Shown in pieces: positions 1-12,408 of a stretch of 64,000 nucleotides of DNA. Numbering within the stretch: position 1 is the first letter of the stretch; each line of letters begins with the position of its first letter. The stretch spans positions 143,660,823 to 143,724,822 of the forward strand of contig NC_064822.1 in NCBI RefSeq assembly GCF_024166365.1. The letters are read 5' to 3'. The position numbers and the translations under genes were made by a program. The stretch is from Elephas maximus indicus. Lineage: Eukaryota > Chordata > Mammalia > Proboscidea > Elephantidae. Below the pieces are notes generated by a model. It saw nothing but the letters and a program-made list of their open reading frames with translations, was not told the DNA's origin and made no database searches.

Positions 1-723
1 AAACCGCAGCACACTTCAGTCTCTGGCTCAGGAAATTCCAATGTTAATGAAGTGGCCTGGGAAGGGGAGGGGAGGGATCAGATAGTAGTACCCTGGAATA
101 TAGACAAAGTTACTTATCTTGTTTGGTGACGACTGTTTTAACTGAGATTCCTGAGGGGTGTGTAGCCTGTGTGCCGTTGGCTGGGTCGAGATTGCCCCCG
201 AGGGTCAGGCCCGCATCCCGTGCATGTGCTGTCTCAGAAGCCATGGTCAGTTCCTCCGCTCCCAGTCCAAAGCCCAGTGTGAATGTTCCCCAGCTGGGAC
301 ACGGCACTCCAGACTCCAAAACCAGTCACTGCCTCCCGGTGACTTCTCCTCCTGTCAGCCATGTCGATGCGCTGCCTGCGTGCACTGACTGGTCCTCCCC
401 TGAGGTCACTTCTGGGGGCTAGGGCTGCTTCCCGTGTTTGCGCCGTCTCAGGATGCTGTGCTCCGCTTCCCTGTACCCAGTCCAAAGCCCGGTGCCAAGG
501 TTTCCTGTCTGGGGCGCTGGGTCCAGGCTCTGAAAGCAGTCGCTGCTTCCCCGTGGTTGTTCGTTCTCAGTCTCTGTCACTTAGGTCAACTCTTTAGATC
601 TGTGTTTGATGGTCAGGGTTTGTAGATCGTCATGTATATGATCGATTCACTTGTTTTTCTGAGTCTTTGTTGCAAGAGGGATCCGAGGTAGCTTCTACCT
701 AGTCAGCCATCTTGACCCGGCCT
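1..723 (-). mobile_element. L1 5'UTR, antisense, running off left edge
   Basis: Read on the minus strand, this begins at about 723 with a start typical of mammalian L1 (GGTCAAGATGGC near 718-706, containing a YY1-like core) and continues as GC-rich, CpG-bearing sequence. The same order of segments occurs at 23.6-24.3 kb, including a stretch reading aacaagtgaatcgat just inside the 5' end. It is the internal promoter region of an L1 whose ORFs lie left of the window. The many short open frames here on both strands are not convincing genes. Confidence 0.75.
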
Positions 724-3700
724 CTCCGAAATTGTCTTTTTTAAAAAAAAAAAAACTGAACAATTGTACTATTGTAGTTTGGATCAACATGTCTCAAGTA
801 AAATGTGAAAAATCCAGTCACTTATTCAGATATTTTCAAATGTATAGATGTTTTATTTTGAGAAAATATGTGATTATACATGTCATATTTAAAATGGAGT
901 AGAAAATATTATAATAGTAATTGGATTAGGAAACATTCCAATTCTGCTCATTCATTGATATCATGCTTAAAACAAAAAAATTGTATCAGTGATACTGTAA
1001 TTTTTGTAACAGATATAAATGATGTAATTAATTCTTTAGCACAGGAGATCAACATTCAGCAGGTCAACATTTCCCAAATACTGTATGTTCACCTGAATAT
1101 GAACTTTTTGCATATGAAATCTTGACAGGAGATCCACAAAAGGAGTATGCTGGGGTAAAATAATTGTGTATACCACTTTCATCAATATCTCCTCCTGAGA
1201 GATTCAGCAAATACATCAGAATAAGAAAAGTCCTGAGCCGTCTCAAACCAACAAATTAAAAAAAAAGAAAATTATATTTGTTTAATCAGTAAATTCTGCA
1301 ACATATTTTCTGGCAACAATGTATATATTTTGTCAGAACAGGGTTTGGGAGACATGGTTCTAGATGGTGTACTTTTCCAGAATTCTTTCTTTATATCCTG
1401 TTGGTTCCCCTTTTATGAAAGCAAACAATGCCCCAAGGTAACAGATAAGTTCAAAGCAGTTTGGTATTTCACAACACATTCCACAAGATAACTATTTGTA
1501 AACCACAGCTTGAGTTTCTCCTAGAAAAACAGAAATGATCAGTAAGCTCAGTTTAGACATTGCACATTTCATTTTGCCTTTTGGGCTGTGCTTCTTGGTA
1601 GCAAAGCTCAGCTTTGATCCAGAAGTACCATTATCACATTATGAGCAGCAGACACTTGACGTACACCCTGGGATTTATGCCCTTCGAGAGTGATTTTAAG
1701 AATTTAAGGGGTTGCTTCTAGGCCTTTCTTTGGCCATAAACTTCCCAGTCTCACATAGGCAATAAATATTTGTCTTTTTGTACCAGTAAAAACGGAAGAA
1801 AGAGACTAAATAACTGAGGAAAAAATACAAAAATAGCTAAAATTAGTGCTTGGAAACACCCCCTTTTGCACAGAATTTTTTTTTTATTTTTTTTTAATCT
1901 TTTGTCTACCAAGAGAACAGAAATCTCCTACAATTACTAGAAGATGCCATCTGGTGATTTTGTACATTACTAGAAAAAGGCTCTATTTTTCCCAATTGTA
2001 ATACTTCTAAAGATCCATTCTTTCAAGACTTCAGTGATTGTGCCCAGGAAAATTTTTCAAATTTCTTTTTAGCTCTCAAGAAGCTATTTTCCTTATTTCA
2101 AACACCTTCACAGATTTGTAATGCAAAAGTAAGGAATGGAAAGAAAAATTGATACAAATCAAGAATCATAAATCCATAAAGTTGATGAGAATCCACACAT
2201 ATTAAGAAGCATCTTCAAAAATTAGCATTAATATTTTTCTTAGGAAATCATAACAACTATCAAAAGGCTACAAAGGGCCATGTTACAAACAAACGGATTC
2301 TGAATCATAAAACAGATGACAGGTTTTTATTTTATTCAATTGTTTTATAAATGGAAGAATCATGCGTCTGGTAAAATTTTAATTTAATCTGGACTTATTT
2401 ATAACTCTCTCTCTATAATGGAGTGCTAAGCAAAAGTTAACAGAATGCTTTTATAGAGACAAAACAATAATGTCAGATTATTGATTCAAAACTGCCATTT
2501 CTGGGAAAAGCCCATAGATTTGTAGACAGCCAGTAAAATATGAAACATTTGCTCAGAAACAATGTCAACTTTATACTTCCAAATAATACAAATACTCATG
2601 TATAGCTGTTTTTGGTATGATTAGCATTGATGTATGTCGATGTTTTAAAACAATGCATATAGAATATAGGGAAGAAAGGGCATCTATAGAAGGTCAGGCA
2701 GGAGACCGCAATTTTGTTTTTTAGTCATTTGAAGCCCACTGTGTTGTTAATAACTTGAATGGGACTTGGACCCATTTGTGTTTATTTTTGGAACCCATTC
2801 ATTTTATAAATGAACAAAATATGATAATACATATGTAACTCAGATTGCAAAATACATTCAGTTATAGACCTGAGGGTTATATTTTCAATTTTGGTTCAAA
2901 TGTTTAGCTGTCTATAGCGGTATTTCATGAAGTCCTTGAACTTATGAACCCACTCCACTCTACATGGCAGGTTTAACATGTACAGCATTTGTTTGTTTTT
3001 CTGAAAGACTACCAATATTAATTTTTGTATATCAGAATATTCTATTTTGAAATCCAGTACAGTATTTCATTCCAATCTGCTGGCATAGTCCTCTAGGGAG
3101 GACAGAGACTATTAAATTTTCAAAGCTTCTTGGTGCTATTCCTGTATCTAATAGAAATAGCCAATTGAAAATAACCACTGTGGTTTCTCCAGGGAGTCTA
3201 GCTGTGCCTTATTACATAATATCCATTTTCTGGAACCTAAAGTAATCATAATCAATCTTGAGCTTATTAAATCTCTGTACTGACCTTTACAGAGGTCTAT
3301 TTTAATGTGAATAAATCTTAATTTTTTAAAAGAAGGAGTGTGGCACTGCTATATACTTCTTGATGTTGCCAAATATATTGCTTTCAATAAATGAATTTCA
3401 CAGATAATTATTTCTTTAACTATCAAAGATAAATTTTAATAATGTGCATTTTTAATTACAGTCCTACTAAAATGATGCTGTGTATTTTTTACTGCTTTCA
3501 TAAACAGAAAATTTCAAGCATAACCTAGCACTTCTTTTAAAACTTAGAATCATTCTAATGATCATAAATTTCATGCTTGTCTTTAATATAGTTGTGTATC
3601 TAACTCTTCATTTACATAGCAGGCTACAACTTAACTCGTTCGCAAAGGTTATCGATCAATCACTGCAAGATGCGTATCAATTACAGGGCGGGCCTCAGCA

Positions 3701-4633
3701 CAGGGCCAGACAAAAAATTTCAAACCAAGTTGTCTACATCTTACCCAGGAAATGTCCATCAACCTGGGCAAAAGTGACAAACCCTCTAGGGTAGAAAACT
3801 AAGGTAACTCCTCAGGGAGTAGGGGAAAAATTTTTTTGCGAAGAACGAAGGCAAAAAGGCCACATAAAGGAATTCATTTCAACACAACAATAGACAAAAT
3901 TTAAGAACTTCAGAATACTAGGTATTTTAGGTTAGAACTTTTCCCAACTTGCTGCCAGTTTCTCAGATTTGTTACAAATGTTCAAGTTGCCAAAAGCTTG
4001 ACCTCTGAAAAAGGCAGATGTTACTATCAATGAGAAAATGACATGTGGAAAATAATGTATAGTGCTGTTGTATAAATATATACATTGCCTTGAATGGTTA
4101 CTATAACCATTGTTTGTTGGCGATAGAGGAAAAACCACACATAAACCTTAGAACCTGCTGTCTGGCCACATGTGAGGCTGGAATTGACTCTAAAAAATAA
4201 TACCCTCAGAAGATAATATGGCGCATGTTAAAAAATGCAAGTTAATGAGCATTCCCTTGGGAAACAGATATTCCCTGGATTGAAATACTGATGCTTTGAA
4301 AGTGTCCGTTGTATCTGCGTTACAGAGGACTGAGATATGTCTATAAGACTCATTTATTGTTCATGTACTTGGAGTCATTGTTCCCCGGCTCTACAGCTAT
4401 TGCCTTGATTAGTCCAGTAATAAATTAGACAATGGTGGCCAAAACCAAAACAAAAGGTAATGTTATTTGATAATCACTTTCAGAAGATGCCTGGATACCT
4501 TGCCAATATTCTTTTCCTTCAGATCATTCAATACCTTACAAAATACACTTTCATTAGAATAATTATTGTATTTCTTTTTATGTGTTTTTCTTTTTCTCTA
4601 GTTTTGGCATGTTTGCTCAGTAATTCATTTTTT
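724..4633. other. Unassigned AT-rich intergenic DNA
   Basis: I recognise no gene, RNA or young repeat in this 3.9 kb. It contains homopolymer runs (for example A-rich at 742-753, T-rich at 1878-1896). A moderately GC-richer patch at about 3610-3830 has no stable coding frame and could be an old LTR or DNA transposon remnant. Open frames are short and without recognisable domains. Confidence 0.5.
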
Positions 4634-4796
4634 AAAAAAAAAACAAAACCCACTGCAGTCGAGTCGATTCTGACTCATAGCGACCCTAGAGGACAGAGTA
4701 GAACTGCCCCATAGAGTTTCCAAGGAGCACCTGGCGGATTTGAACTGCCGACCTCTTGGTTAGCAGCAGTAGCATTTAACCACTATGCCACCAGGG
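4634..4796 (-). mobile_element. AfroSINE, short subfamily
   Basis: On the minus strand it starts CCCTGGTGGCATAGTGG (tRNA-like head with A box), has a B-box-like AGTTCAAATCC, and ends in a tail with AATCGACTCGA followed by an A/T-rich run. It lacks the 45-nt middle segment seen in the longer copies of this window. Confidence 0.88.
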
Positions 4797-4995
4797 TAAG
4801 AATTTAAATTAAATAATTAACAAAAGTACTAAAAGTTGTTCTTCTTAATCTTAATCTACAATGCTGAATGTCATAATTTAAATTTAAATAATTTAACTTT
4901 TATTTCATGATTCTCCCTGAAATTTTTGGAAAGAATTCTGAAATGACTTTCCCAAGACTTATCAAATGATTGTTATCTTTAACTGTTACCCTTTC

Positions 4996-5168
4996 TGGAA
5001 ACCCTGGTGGCGTAGTGGTTAAGTGTTATGGCTGCTAACCAAAGCGTCAGCAGTTCAAATCCGCCAGGAGCTCCGTGGAAACTCTATGGGGTAGTTCTAC
5101 TCTGTCCTATAGTGTCGCTAGGAGTCAGAATCGACTTGATGGCCCTGAGTTTCGTTTGGTTTTTTTTG
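4996..5168 (+). mobile_element. AfroSINE, short subfamily, with target duplication
   Basis: Head GAAACCCTGGTGGCGTAGTG, B-box-like segment AGTTCAAATCC, tail with GAATCGACTTGATGG and TTTCGTTTGG. It is flanked by a perfect 11-bp target duplication, GTTACCCTTTC (4985-4995 and 5169-5179), which fixes both ends. Confidence 0.93.
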
Positions 5169-5224
5169 GTTACCCTTTCACTAATAGGATCTAGTTTAGA
5201 TCAATTGCGTCTAAGTCTTATACA

Positions 5225-5685
5225 ATACAGCCCTCACTGCGTACCAGGCACTATTCTAAGAGCTCTCTATGTTAGATTGAACCAGATGAAATTGCTGCTT
5301 TTGCAGGCCAAAAAAGATTGAAGATTAGCAATTTCATACGCTGCATCCTATTTAATAGCCACTTAATCCTCACAACACCCGTATGGATAAAAAAACCCAT
5401 TACTATCAAGTCGATTCCAACTCATAGTAGCCTTATAGGGCAGAGTAGAACTGTCACATAGGGTTTCCAAGGCTGGTGGATTTGAACAGCTGACCTTCTG
5501 GTTAGCTGCCACGCTCTTCAACCACTGTTAATATCTCACTTTAAAGATGGAGAAACTGAAGCATGGAGATAAATCACTTGCCCAGTGTCTCTTGGCTAAG
5601 AAAGTGGTGCTGCCAGAATTTGAAGCAAGGTTGTCTCTTTATGGTTTGTGCTCTTATCTACTAACTGAAAACTCAATGCACTCAG
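5225..5685 (-). mobile_element. MIR, interrupted by an AfroSINE
   Basis: The plus strand shows degraded reverse-complement MIR landmarks in the expected order: GTACCAGGCACTATTCTAAG, then TTAATCCTCACAACACCC, then (after the SINE at 5388-5527) GATGGAGAAACTGAAG and CACTTGCCCAGTG. The insertion order shows MIR is older. Confidence 0.7.
5388..5527 (-). mobile_element. AfroSINE, 5'-truncated, inside MIR
   Basis: Minus-strand copy with the tail motif (AGTCGATTCCAACTCATAG on the plus strand) and the middle ACAGAGTAGAACTG-like block (one base differs). The first bases of the tRNA-like head are missing. Confidence 0.82.
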
Positions 5686-7739
5686 AAAGTCTTCGAAAAC
5701 AAAAACATTATTAATTTAAAAGCATATCTACCAATATAATATTTTTATAATATGTTTTTATCTTATGTACTTTAAATGTCCTTTACCAAACTTTGGAGCT
5801 ACAAATTTAGCTAAATAAATATATTGAAATAGTTACCATGTAACTTAATTGATAAGGCCAGCCCTCATTGTGAAACAAAAACAGCATTATCAAAATTACT
5901 TTCTGACAGAGAATTTCTAATTTCATTTTCCTATTCAAATAAACATGTTAATTCTCATTTTGAAAAGTATTATAAAAATCACTGAGAAAGTATGGAACAT
6001 GTCTTATAAGATAGATTTCTTTTAATAAGACAAGATTAACTCATATAATTTTATAAAAACAAAATTATAAATATATGTACTATTTGTCATTACTTATTTT
6101 TTAATGATACAATGTAGTACATATCTTATGTCATAAACCACTTATGAACACAACAGTATTTCTTTGTTAAATGTGTGCACATACTTGTATTAAATTCTGA
6201 TATTAGATCTTTGAGAATAGCTCAATTAAAATAATGTATAAAATCAGAAAGAATTCTATTAATTTTATTAGCCATCATGATCAAACTTTTCTTGTGTATT
6301 TGAAGAAAGAGAAACTTTTTTATTGCCAGAACTAGTCTGGCAGTTAGTATAAATTTTTTGGTTAATAAAAAGTAAAATATATAGTCATTTTATAAAATGA
6401 AGTAAGAGGAGGATTAAGTAATTAAAAAAAGTATTTCATGATATGATTTGATAAAATAGTTTTTAACTACTTTGTTGAATAATACATAACCAATCTGGTA
6501 AAAATCATAAAAATTTTATCCATGGGTATTAACCAGTGCCCCTTAAAAATTTTGATGGCCTCAAAAAATCTTGCAATTATATTACAAGAATCTACTTCAC
6601 TAACATACACTGCTTCAGTTCTTCAAAGTTTTCCTTTTACAGCGAATGGCATGTCCTAAAGATGAGTTTTTAGAATAGCTGAAAAGAGCCGCTTACATTT
6701 AAATACGTGGGGAGGGGAGGAAGCTGTTTCAGCATTCAGTACTTCTCATATACTTTTGGCATTGCTCTGTAGAACACCCTAAAAACTGGCTAATTCTTTG
6801 ACAATAGTATGGAGATGGAAGAGATGAGGTCTTTAAATAAGAATCATCAATACCTCTATCTAAATTATATCTGATTTTAGAACATCCCTAAGGATCCAAA
6901 CATCCAAGCATCAGTTTTAAATGTCAGTGTTTTACATTTAATTAAAAAAATTTATAACATAGGGAAAGACACAGATTGTAAGGTAATTAATAGCTCCTTG
7001 ATTATTCATTAAAAGTGATTTGTTATCTGAGACTAATATTTTGAAGTCTTTTTTTTTTTTTTTTTAATTAATATCCAGAGACGCTTTTGAGGTATTTGGC
7101 TTTCTTCTCTGAAACAGGATAGAAGAGATAGGGAGAAAGGAGTGAAAGATGAGAGACTGACTGAAGCTTCTTGCACAGATTCACTCTTAGGTAAATCAGT
7201 CTTAAGAAAGAACACACATAAAAATGAGATATAGGAACTGATTTTCTTAAAACTGCCATTGCCTCTATATTCCTTTGAAAGTCTTGGTGTGATAGGGGCT
7301 TGCATATCTGAGTCTAAAGACTGCCTCACATAATATGGCAAAGGTAGGGGCTGAAGAAAACTAAAACTCTGTACTCCACCAATTTTAGATTCTTCAATAA
7401 CCAGATGCGTATATAGATGAATGGATAAATAGACAGATGTGCATGTATGTGTAAATACGTTATTAATCATTTGAAAATTTCCTTAATAATCTTGAAGCCG
7501 CCTTGTCATTTCAGTATATGTGTGTTTATGGTTGTAGTAGACCAAGATACAGTATAAGAAGGATGTGTTGAACAATTAATTGTGGTATTACTCAATCTAG
7601 GATCCATAGGCCCTTAGGGTTCCACAGACACATTTTCAACAGTCTTCAGGTTCTCGAATCCAAGATATACTGGCAAAAGGACAGAGTCCTCAAGAGCTCA
7701 GCTCATCAGAGCCAGTTGCCTGGGTAAAATCGAAGCTCC
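5686..7739. other. Unassigned AT-rich DNA with one arm of a diverged direct repeat
   Basis: No gene seen. Positions 6222-6470 resemble 7962-8220 (entered separately). There is a T-run at 7049-7066. An open frame on the minus strand at 7033-7470 has no recognisable domain and lies in AT-rich, simple-sequence-containing DNA, so I do not call it. Confidence 0.45.
6222..6470 (+). repeat. Diverged direct repeat, copy 1
   Basis: Shares ordered blocks with 7962-8220: TATTAATTTTATTAGCCAT, GATCAAACTTTTCTT, AGTCTGGCAGTTAGTAT, TTTCATGATATGATTTGAT and TTTTAACTAC all recur with scattered substitutions and small gaps. No other copy was noticed in the window. It is either an old local duplication or two copies of a repeat family I cannot name. 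Confidence 0.65.
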
Positions 7740-7850
7740 CCGGCATACTAGCTTTGGATCCTTGCCTATGTCACTTTCCCTATTTGAGTCTCAATTTTCT
7801 CATTTATAAAATGAGAAATGTAATGTCATATAAAATGCTAATTTCTTCTT
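7740..7850 (+). mobile_element. MIR fragment
   Basis: Contains degraded MIR core and tail: CCTATGTCACTTTCCCTATT, then CTCAATTTTCTCATTTATAA and AATGAGAAATGTAATG. Short and diverged, hence moderate confidence. Confidence 0.5.
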
Positions 7851-7961
7851 TGGTTGAATTAATTAGGAGAAACATTTCATTCACCCATGAAATCAGTAAG
7901 GCAAAAATGATATCTGAAAACAACAGTGGCTTCTTGCAACTCTCATGTTTGGCTTCTGGTT

Positions 7962-8220
7962 ATAATTAAAAAAAATAATGTGCAATACTTCAGAAATAAT
8001 TGTATTAATTTTGTTAGCCATGACGATCAAACTTTTCTTCTGCATTTAAAGAATGAAAAATTTTATATCGCTAAAAACAAAACAGTCTGGCAGCTAGTAT
8101 ATAATTTTTTTTATTAGAAAGCATAAAATATGCCTATTTTACAAGACAAAATAAGAAGAGGATTAACTCTAACTGGAATGACTATTTCATGACATGATTT
8201 GATAAAATGGGTTTTAACTA
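7962..8220 (+). repeat. Diverged direct repeat, copy 2
   Basis: Partner of 6222-6470, same orientation, about 1.74 kb downstream. Similarity begins around AATAATGT and ends at TTTTAACTAC. Beyond these limits the flanks do not match by eye. Confidence 0.65.
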
Positions 8221-8345
8221 CCAACATTGATTTTCATTAAGTCAGACTTCCTAAAAGGCAAAATCATTTTTTTTTTTTTTTTTTTTTACAGATAGGAAAT
8301 TGTTCAGTAAAAATATCTTAGCCGAGAATATAGAGTATGTGTCAT

Positions 8346-8508
8346 CCCTGGTGGCATAGTGGTTAAGAGCAACAGCTGTTGGCCAAGAAGTCGGCAGTTC
8401 GAATCCACCAGACATGCCTTGGAAACCCTGTGCGGTAGTTCTACTCTGTCCTATAGGGTCGCTATGAGTCAGAATCGACTCAACGGCAATGGGTTTGGTT
8501 TTTTTTGG
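8346..8508 (+). mobile_element. AfroSINE, short subfamily
   Basis: Head CCCTGGTGGCATAGTGG, B-box-like CAGTTCGAATCC near 8395, tail GAATCGACTCAACGGCAATG followed by GGTTTGG. It reads through a long minus-strand open frame, which is therefore an artefact. Confidence 0.9.
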
Positions 8509-8779
8509 GTCATCAGGACACATTAACAAATGTGTTTTAGTTGTGGGACAAAATGAGAATATTTTGGCTCCATGGTAAACCTTGTATACTTCTGCCTTAG
8601 GTTCACATTTCTTGTCATTAAAATACTGGAAACGATAGATAAGTAGATTTCCTAGCAAAGTCCAGATTAAATTCCCCTTTAATAGACCCATTGATACACA
8701 ATTATTGATAATTTAATATACAGCAGGTTAAACATGTTCTGTGGTAGTTAGGAGAGGAAATCATAAAATTTCCTCATAT

Positions 8780-9235
8780 CCTCTCTGTCAGTTAGGTTAG
8801 ACTCCCCACTGTAACAAATTATCCCCAAATCTCAGTTGTTTAGCACAACAGAAATTTAGTTCTCGCTCGCATCACAGCTAATAATTGCTCTGCTCTGCTG
8901 TACTCTACATGGTTATTTAAGAACCCAGGCTTCTCTCACATAACTTCATAATCTTCTAAGGTTCTGGAGTCTTGTTGTAAATTCTCTGCAGACAGAGGGC
9001 AGACAGGAAGGAAAAAAGATCTGGAGGACCTTGGCAGAAGGGTTAGGGACCAATCTCAGAAAGTATGCATCATCAGGTCCACATTTCAATGACCAGAAAT
9101 TGAACGTCTGGCCCCACCTAGATGCAAGGGGCTGGAAATGTAGCCTAGCACTGTGCCAACAACAACAAAAAAGAACATAGATATTGGGGAATAACTGGCT
9201 GGGCTCTGCCACATCCTCTGCAGACATTTAAGAGC
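8780..9235. mobile_element. Ancient mammal-wide interspersed repeat (class uncertain)
   Basis: From memory this matches a repeat found across placental mammals: GTAACAAATTATCCCCAAA, CAACAGAAATTTAGTTCTC, GAACCCAGGCTTCTCTC, and GGCCCCACCTAGATGCAAGG with GGAAATGTAG. I cannot name the family from sequence alone. It overlaps a minus-strand open frame with no domain. Confidence 0.5.
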
Positions 9236-10369
9236 CTTGATTTAAATTTGTGGATTCTTCCTGATACGCTGCTGTCATTGTTTTACAAATGCTTCTTACA
9301 TTCACTCTTTACTTTTATTTAACCAAAATTAATATTAATTCACTGACTTCACTCCATGAGAATCTGAACAGTCTTATAAACAGATTGAGTTGATTACATT
9401 TTAAACAGTTTGAGTTATTACAAGATCATTGAAGTAGTTGCCAAAAGGTTAAATTTCAATCTAACTACCTAAAAAAAAACAAAACAAAGATTAAGTACAG
9501 TTTTCTATAACACACAAGTATACAAGCATCATCATCTCAAGGTAGTATTAAAATAAGAATGAACTATCATAATAAAATCAGAATAACATAGATCTCCATG
9601 CAAACAAATTGTTACATTTTATGGATGATAAGATGCATGTTTTTTTATGAGAACATCTAACAAGAAAGGACCTTCACCCAGGCCTTACATCAGAGTGTCT
9701 TCAAAGGTATCTGACTTGTAACTATTCTTCAGACTTCTAATCTACTGTTTAACAAGACATTAAAGGCTGGCCCTTCGCTTTGTATTTTCAAAATGTTCAC
9801 ATCAACAACTTTGAGTTTCTCATTTGCTCAAAATTTTAGTTACTCAAGCTTGGGACTTGCTACCTCTAATAAATTTTAACTGGTGCTGTATTATAGGCAC
9901 TTTGGGTATACCTTTTTTTATTTCTACTCCTAATGATATCCTTGCTCTGAGAGAAATAGGAAAAGTGCTGCTAGTAAAAAACTGCCTCCTCATGATATTG
10001 GCTTATCAGAAAATCAAGGATATCTGGAGCTCACTTTCCAACTTTCAGTCTCCGCGTACTGACATAAATCATGACCACATATCACAAGCAGGAAGGTTTA
10101 TGGTTTATAAAAAATTAATATCCTGGTTAGGCTACAATATTTTTACCAACATATTTCCAATCATTTAAAATTAAAAAAAATTGTTATACCCTGTAAATAA
10201 ACCTGCTAAACATCAACAGTTTATACCAATATCAAAGATCATATTTGTTTCACTTTAAATATCAGTACAAATGAGACTATCCAGTAACCTATCTTTATTT
10301 ATAACCCTTTAAAAGTATTTTTGTACCCTGCCCTTCACTTCAAAATCTTACAGTTTCTCATTTGATTCT
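9236..10369. other. Unassigned DNA
   Basis: No gene or clear repeat recognised. A 114-codon open frame (9824-10168, plus) has no recognisable domain, no comparable splice or promoter context and ordinary AT-rich composition, so it is not called. Confidence 0.45.
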
Positions 10370-10520
10370 AATCCAGATTCTCCTACTTACCATTAGTTCA
10401 GCTTTCAGCAAGACTCCAACATTTCTGAGGCTCAAGTTCCTTGTCTATAAAACAGGAATAAATGTATTAATTTACCAACGTTTTGTGAAACTTAAATAAG
10501 CAATATAGGTAAGACAACAA
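10370..10520 (+). mobile_element. MIR fragment
   Basis: Degraded MIR tail order: TTCTGAGGCTCAAGTTCC, TGTCTATAAAACAGGAATAA, then a short AT-rich end. Followed at 10570-10590 by a short TTTA array. Confidence 0.5.
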
Positions 10521-10680
10521 CACAGTGTTCTCCTTTTCCTTGTTTCTTTCACATGTGGTGTTCGGTTTATTTATTTATTTATTTCTTATCTTATTCATTC
10601 GTCCATTCATTCAACCAGTGAGTTAACTGTAAAACCAAACACACTCACCATAAAACATTAAATACTTACTACGTGACAGT

Positions 10681-12408
10681 GCAAAGAGCTGAAGATAGAA
10701 AACCAAAAAGGAAGAATGCACTCAGCATTTCTCAAGCTGAAAGAACTGAAGAAAAGATTCAAGCCTCGAGTTGCAATATTGAAGGATTCTACAGGGAAAA
10801 TATTAAACCAGGTAGGAAGCATCAAAAGAAGACAGAAGGAATATACAGAATCACAATACCAAAAAGAATTGGTGGATTTTCAACCATATCAGGAGGTAAC
10901 ATATGATCAGGGACTGAGGGTACTGAAGGAAGAATTGCAAGCAGCACGGAAGGCAGTGGCAGAAAACAAGACTTCAGGAATTGATAGAATACTAGTTGAG
11001 ATGTTTCAACTAACAGATACAGCACTGGAAGTGCTCACTTGTCTATGGCAAGAAATTTGGAAGACAGTTAACTGGTCAACCTACTGGAAAAGATCCACAT
11101 TTATGCTTATTCCCAAGAAAGGAGAACCAACCAAATGTGAAAATTATCCAACGATATCATTAATATCACACACAAGTAAAATTTTGCTGAAGATCATTCA
11201 AAAGTGGCTGCAGCAGTATATACACAGGGAACTGCCAGAAATTCAAGCTGGACTTGTAAGAGGACATGGAATCAGGGATATCAGTGCTGATGTCAGATGG
11301 ATCCTGGCTGAAAGCAGAGAATACCAGAAGGAAGTTTACCTATGTTTTATTGACTATGCACAGGCATTTGACTGTGTGGATCATAACAAATCATGGATAA
11401 CATTGCAGGTGGTGGGAATTCCAGAACACTTAATTGTGCTCATGAGGAATCTGTATATGGATCAAGAGGCAGTCTTTCAAACAGAACAAGGAGATACTGC
11501 ATGGTTTAAAGTCAGGAAAGGTGTGGTTCATGGTTGTATCCTTTCACCATACCTATTCAGTCTGTATGCTAAGCAAATAATCAGAGAAGCTGGACTATAT
11601 AAAGAAGAATGAGGCATGAGGATTGGAGAAAGACTCATCAACAGCCTGCGTTATACAGATGACACAACCTTGCTTGCTGAAAGTAAAGAGGACTTGAAGC
11701 ACTTATTGATGAAGATCCAAAACCACAGCCTTCAGCATGTATTACGCCTTAACATAAAGGAAACAAAAATCCTCACAACCACACCAATAAGCAACATTAT
11801 GATAAATGAAGAAAAGATTGAGGTTGTCAAGGATTTTATTTTACTTGGATCCACAATCAACACCCATGCTAGACTGAAGCAGCAGTCAAGAAATCAAAAG
11901 ATGCATTGCATTGGGCAGGTTGGCTGCAAGAGATCTGTTTAAAGTGTTAAAAAGCAAAGATGTCACCCTGAGGACTAGGGTGTGCCTGACCCAAGCCATG
12001 GTATTTTCCATTGCCTCATATACGTGCAAAAGCTGGACAATAAATAAGGGAGACCAAAGAAGAATTAATGTCTTTGAACTGTGGCATTGGTGAAGAATAT
12101 TGACTATACCACGGACTGTCAAAAGAGTGAACAAATCTGTCTTGGAAGAAGTACAACCAGAATACTCTTTGGAAGCAAAGATGGCGAGACTGAGTCTCAC
12201 ATACTTCGGACATGTAAAGTAGAAGGTCAGTGAAAAAGAGGAAGACCCTCAATGAGATGGGTTGACACAGTGGCAGCAACAATGGGCTTCAGCATAGCAA
12301 CAACTGTGAGGGTGGCACAGGACCAGGCAGTGTTTTATTCTGTTATGGATGGGGTCACTATGAGTTGGAACCAACTCAATGGCACCTAACAATAACAGCA
12401 ACAACAAT
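10681..12408 (+). mobile_element. RTE-type LINE, 5'-truncated, with target duplication
   Basis: 1.73 kb carrying most of the reverse transcriptase frame and the complete 3' end (ACCAACTCAATGGCACC, then CAACAACAATG). It is bracketed by an 8-bp duplication GTGACAGT (10673-10680 and 12409-12416), so it inserted already truncated. The family is the RTE/BovB-like clade by its RT motifs and repeated AAC tail. Confidence 0.88.
10716..11942 (+). pseudogene. RTE reverse transcriptase, broken
   Basis: The frame at 10716-11612 carries RT palm and finger motifs: FIDYAQAFDCVDHN (motif A; 11349-11390) and GCILSPYLFSLYAKQI (motif B). A TGA at 11610-11612 interrupts it, where a related copy at 31.1 kb has TGG. 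The same frame then continues to 11942 with RYTDDTTLLAES, where the usual A of YADD is T. Past about 11880 it is frameshifted relative to the 31-kb copy. Non-functional. Confidence 0.85.

Noticed and set aside
4998-5070. tRNA gene-like heads (A and B box words) at this and other SINEs
   Set aside because: They lack a tRNA cloverleaf and continue into SINE middle and tail sequence; they are tRNA-derived SINE promoters.
8251-8691. 146-residue minus-strand frame
   Set aside because: It reads through an AfroSINE and a long T-run, so it is not a gene.
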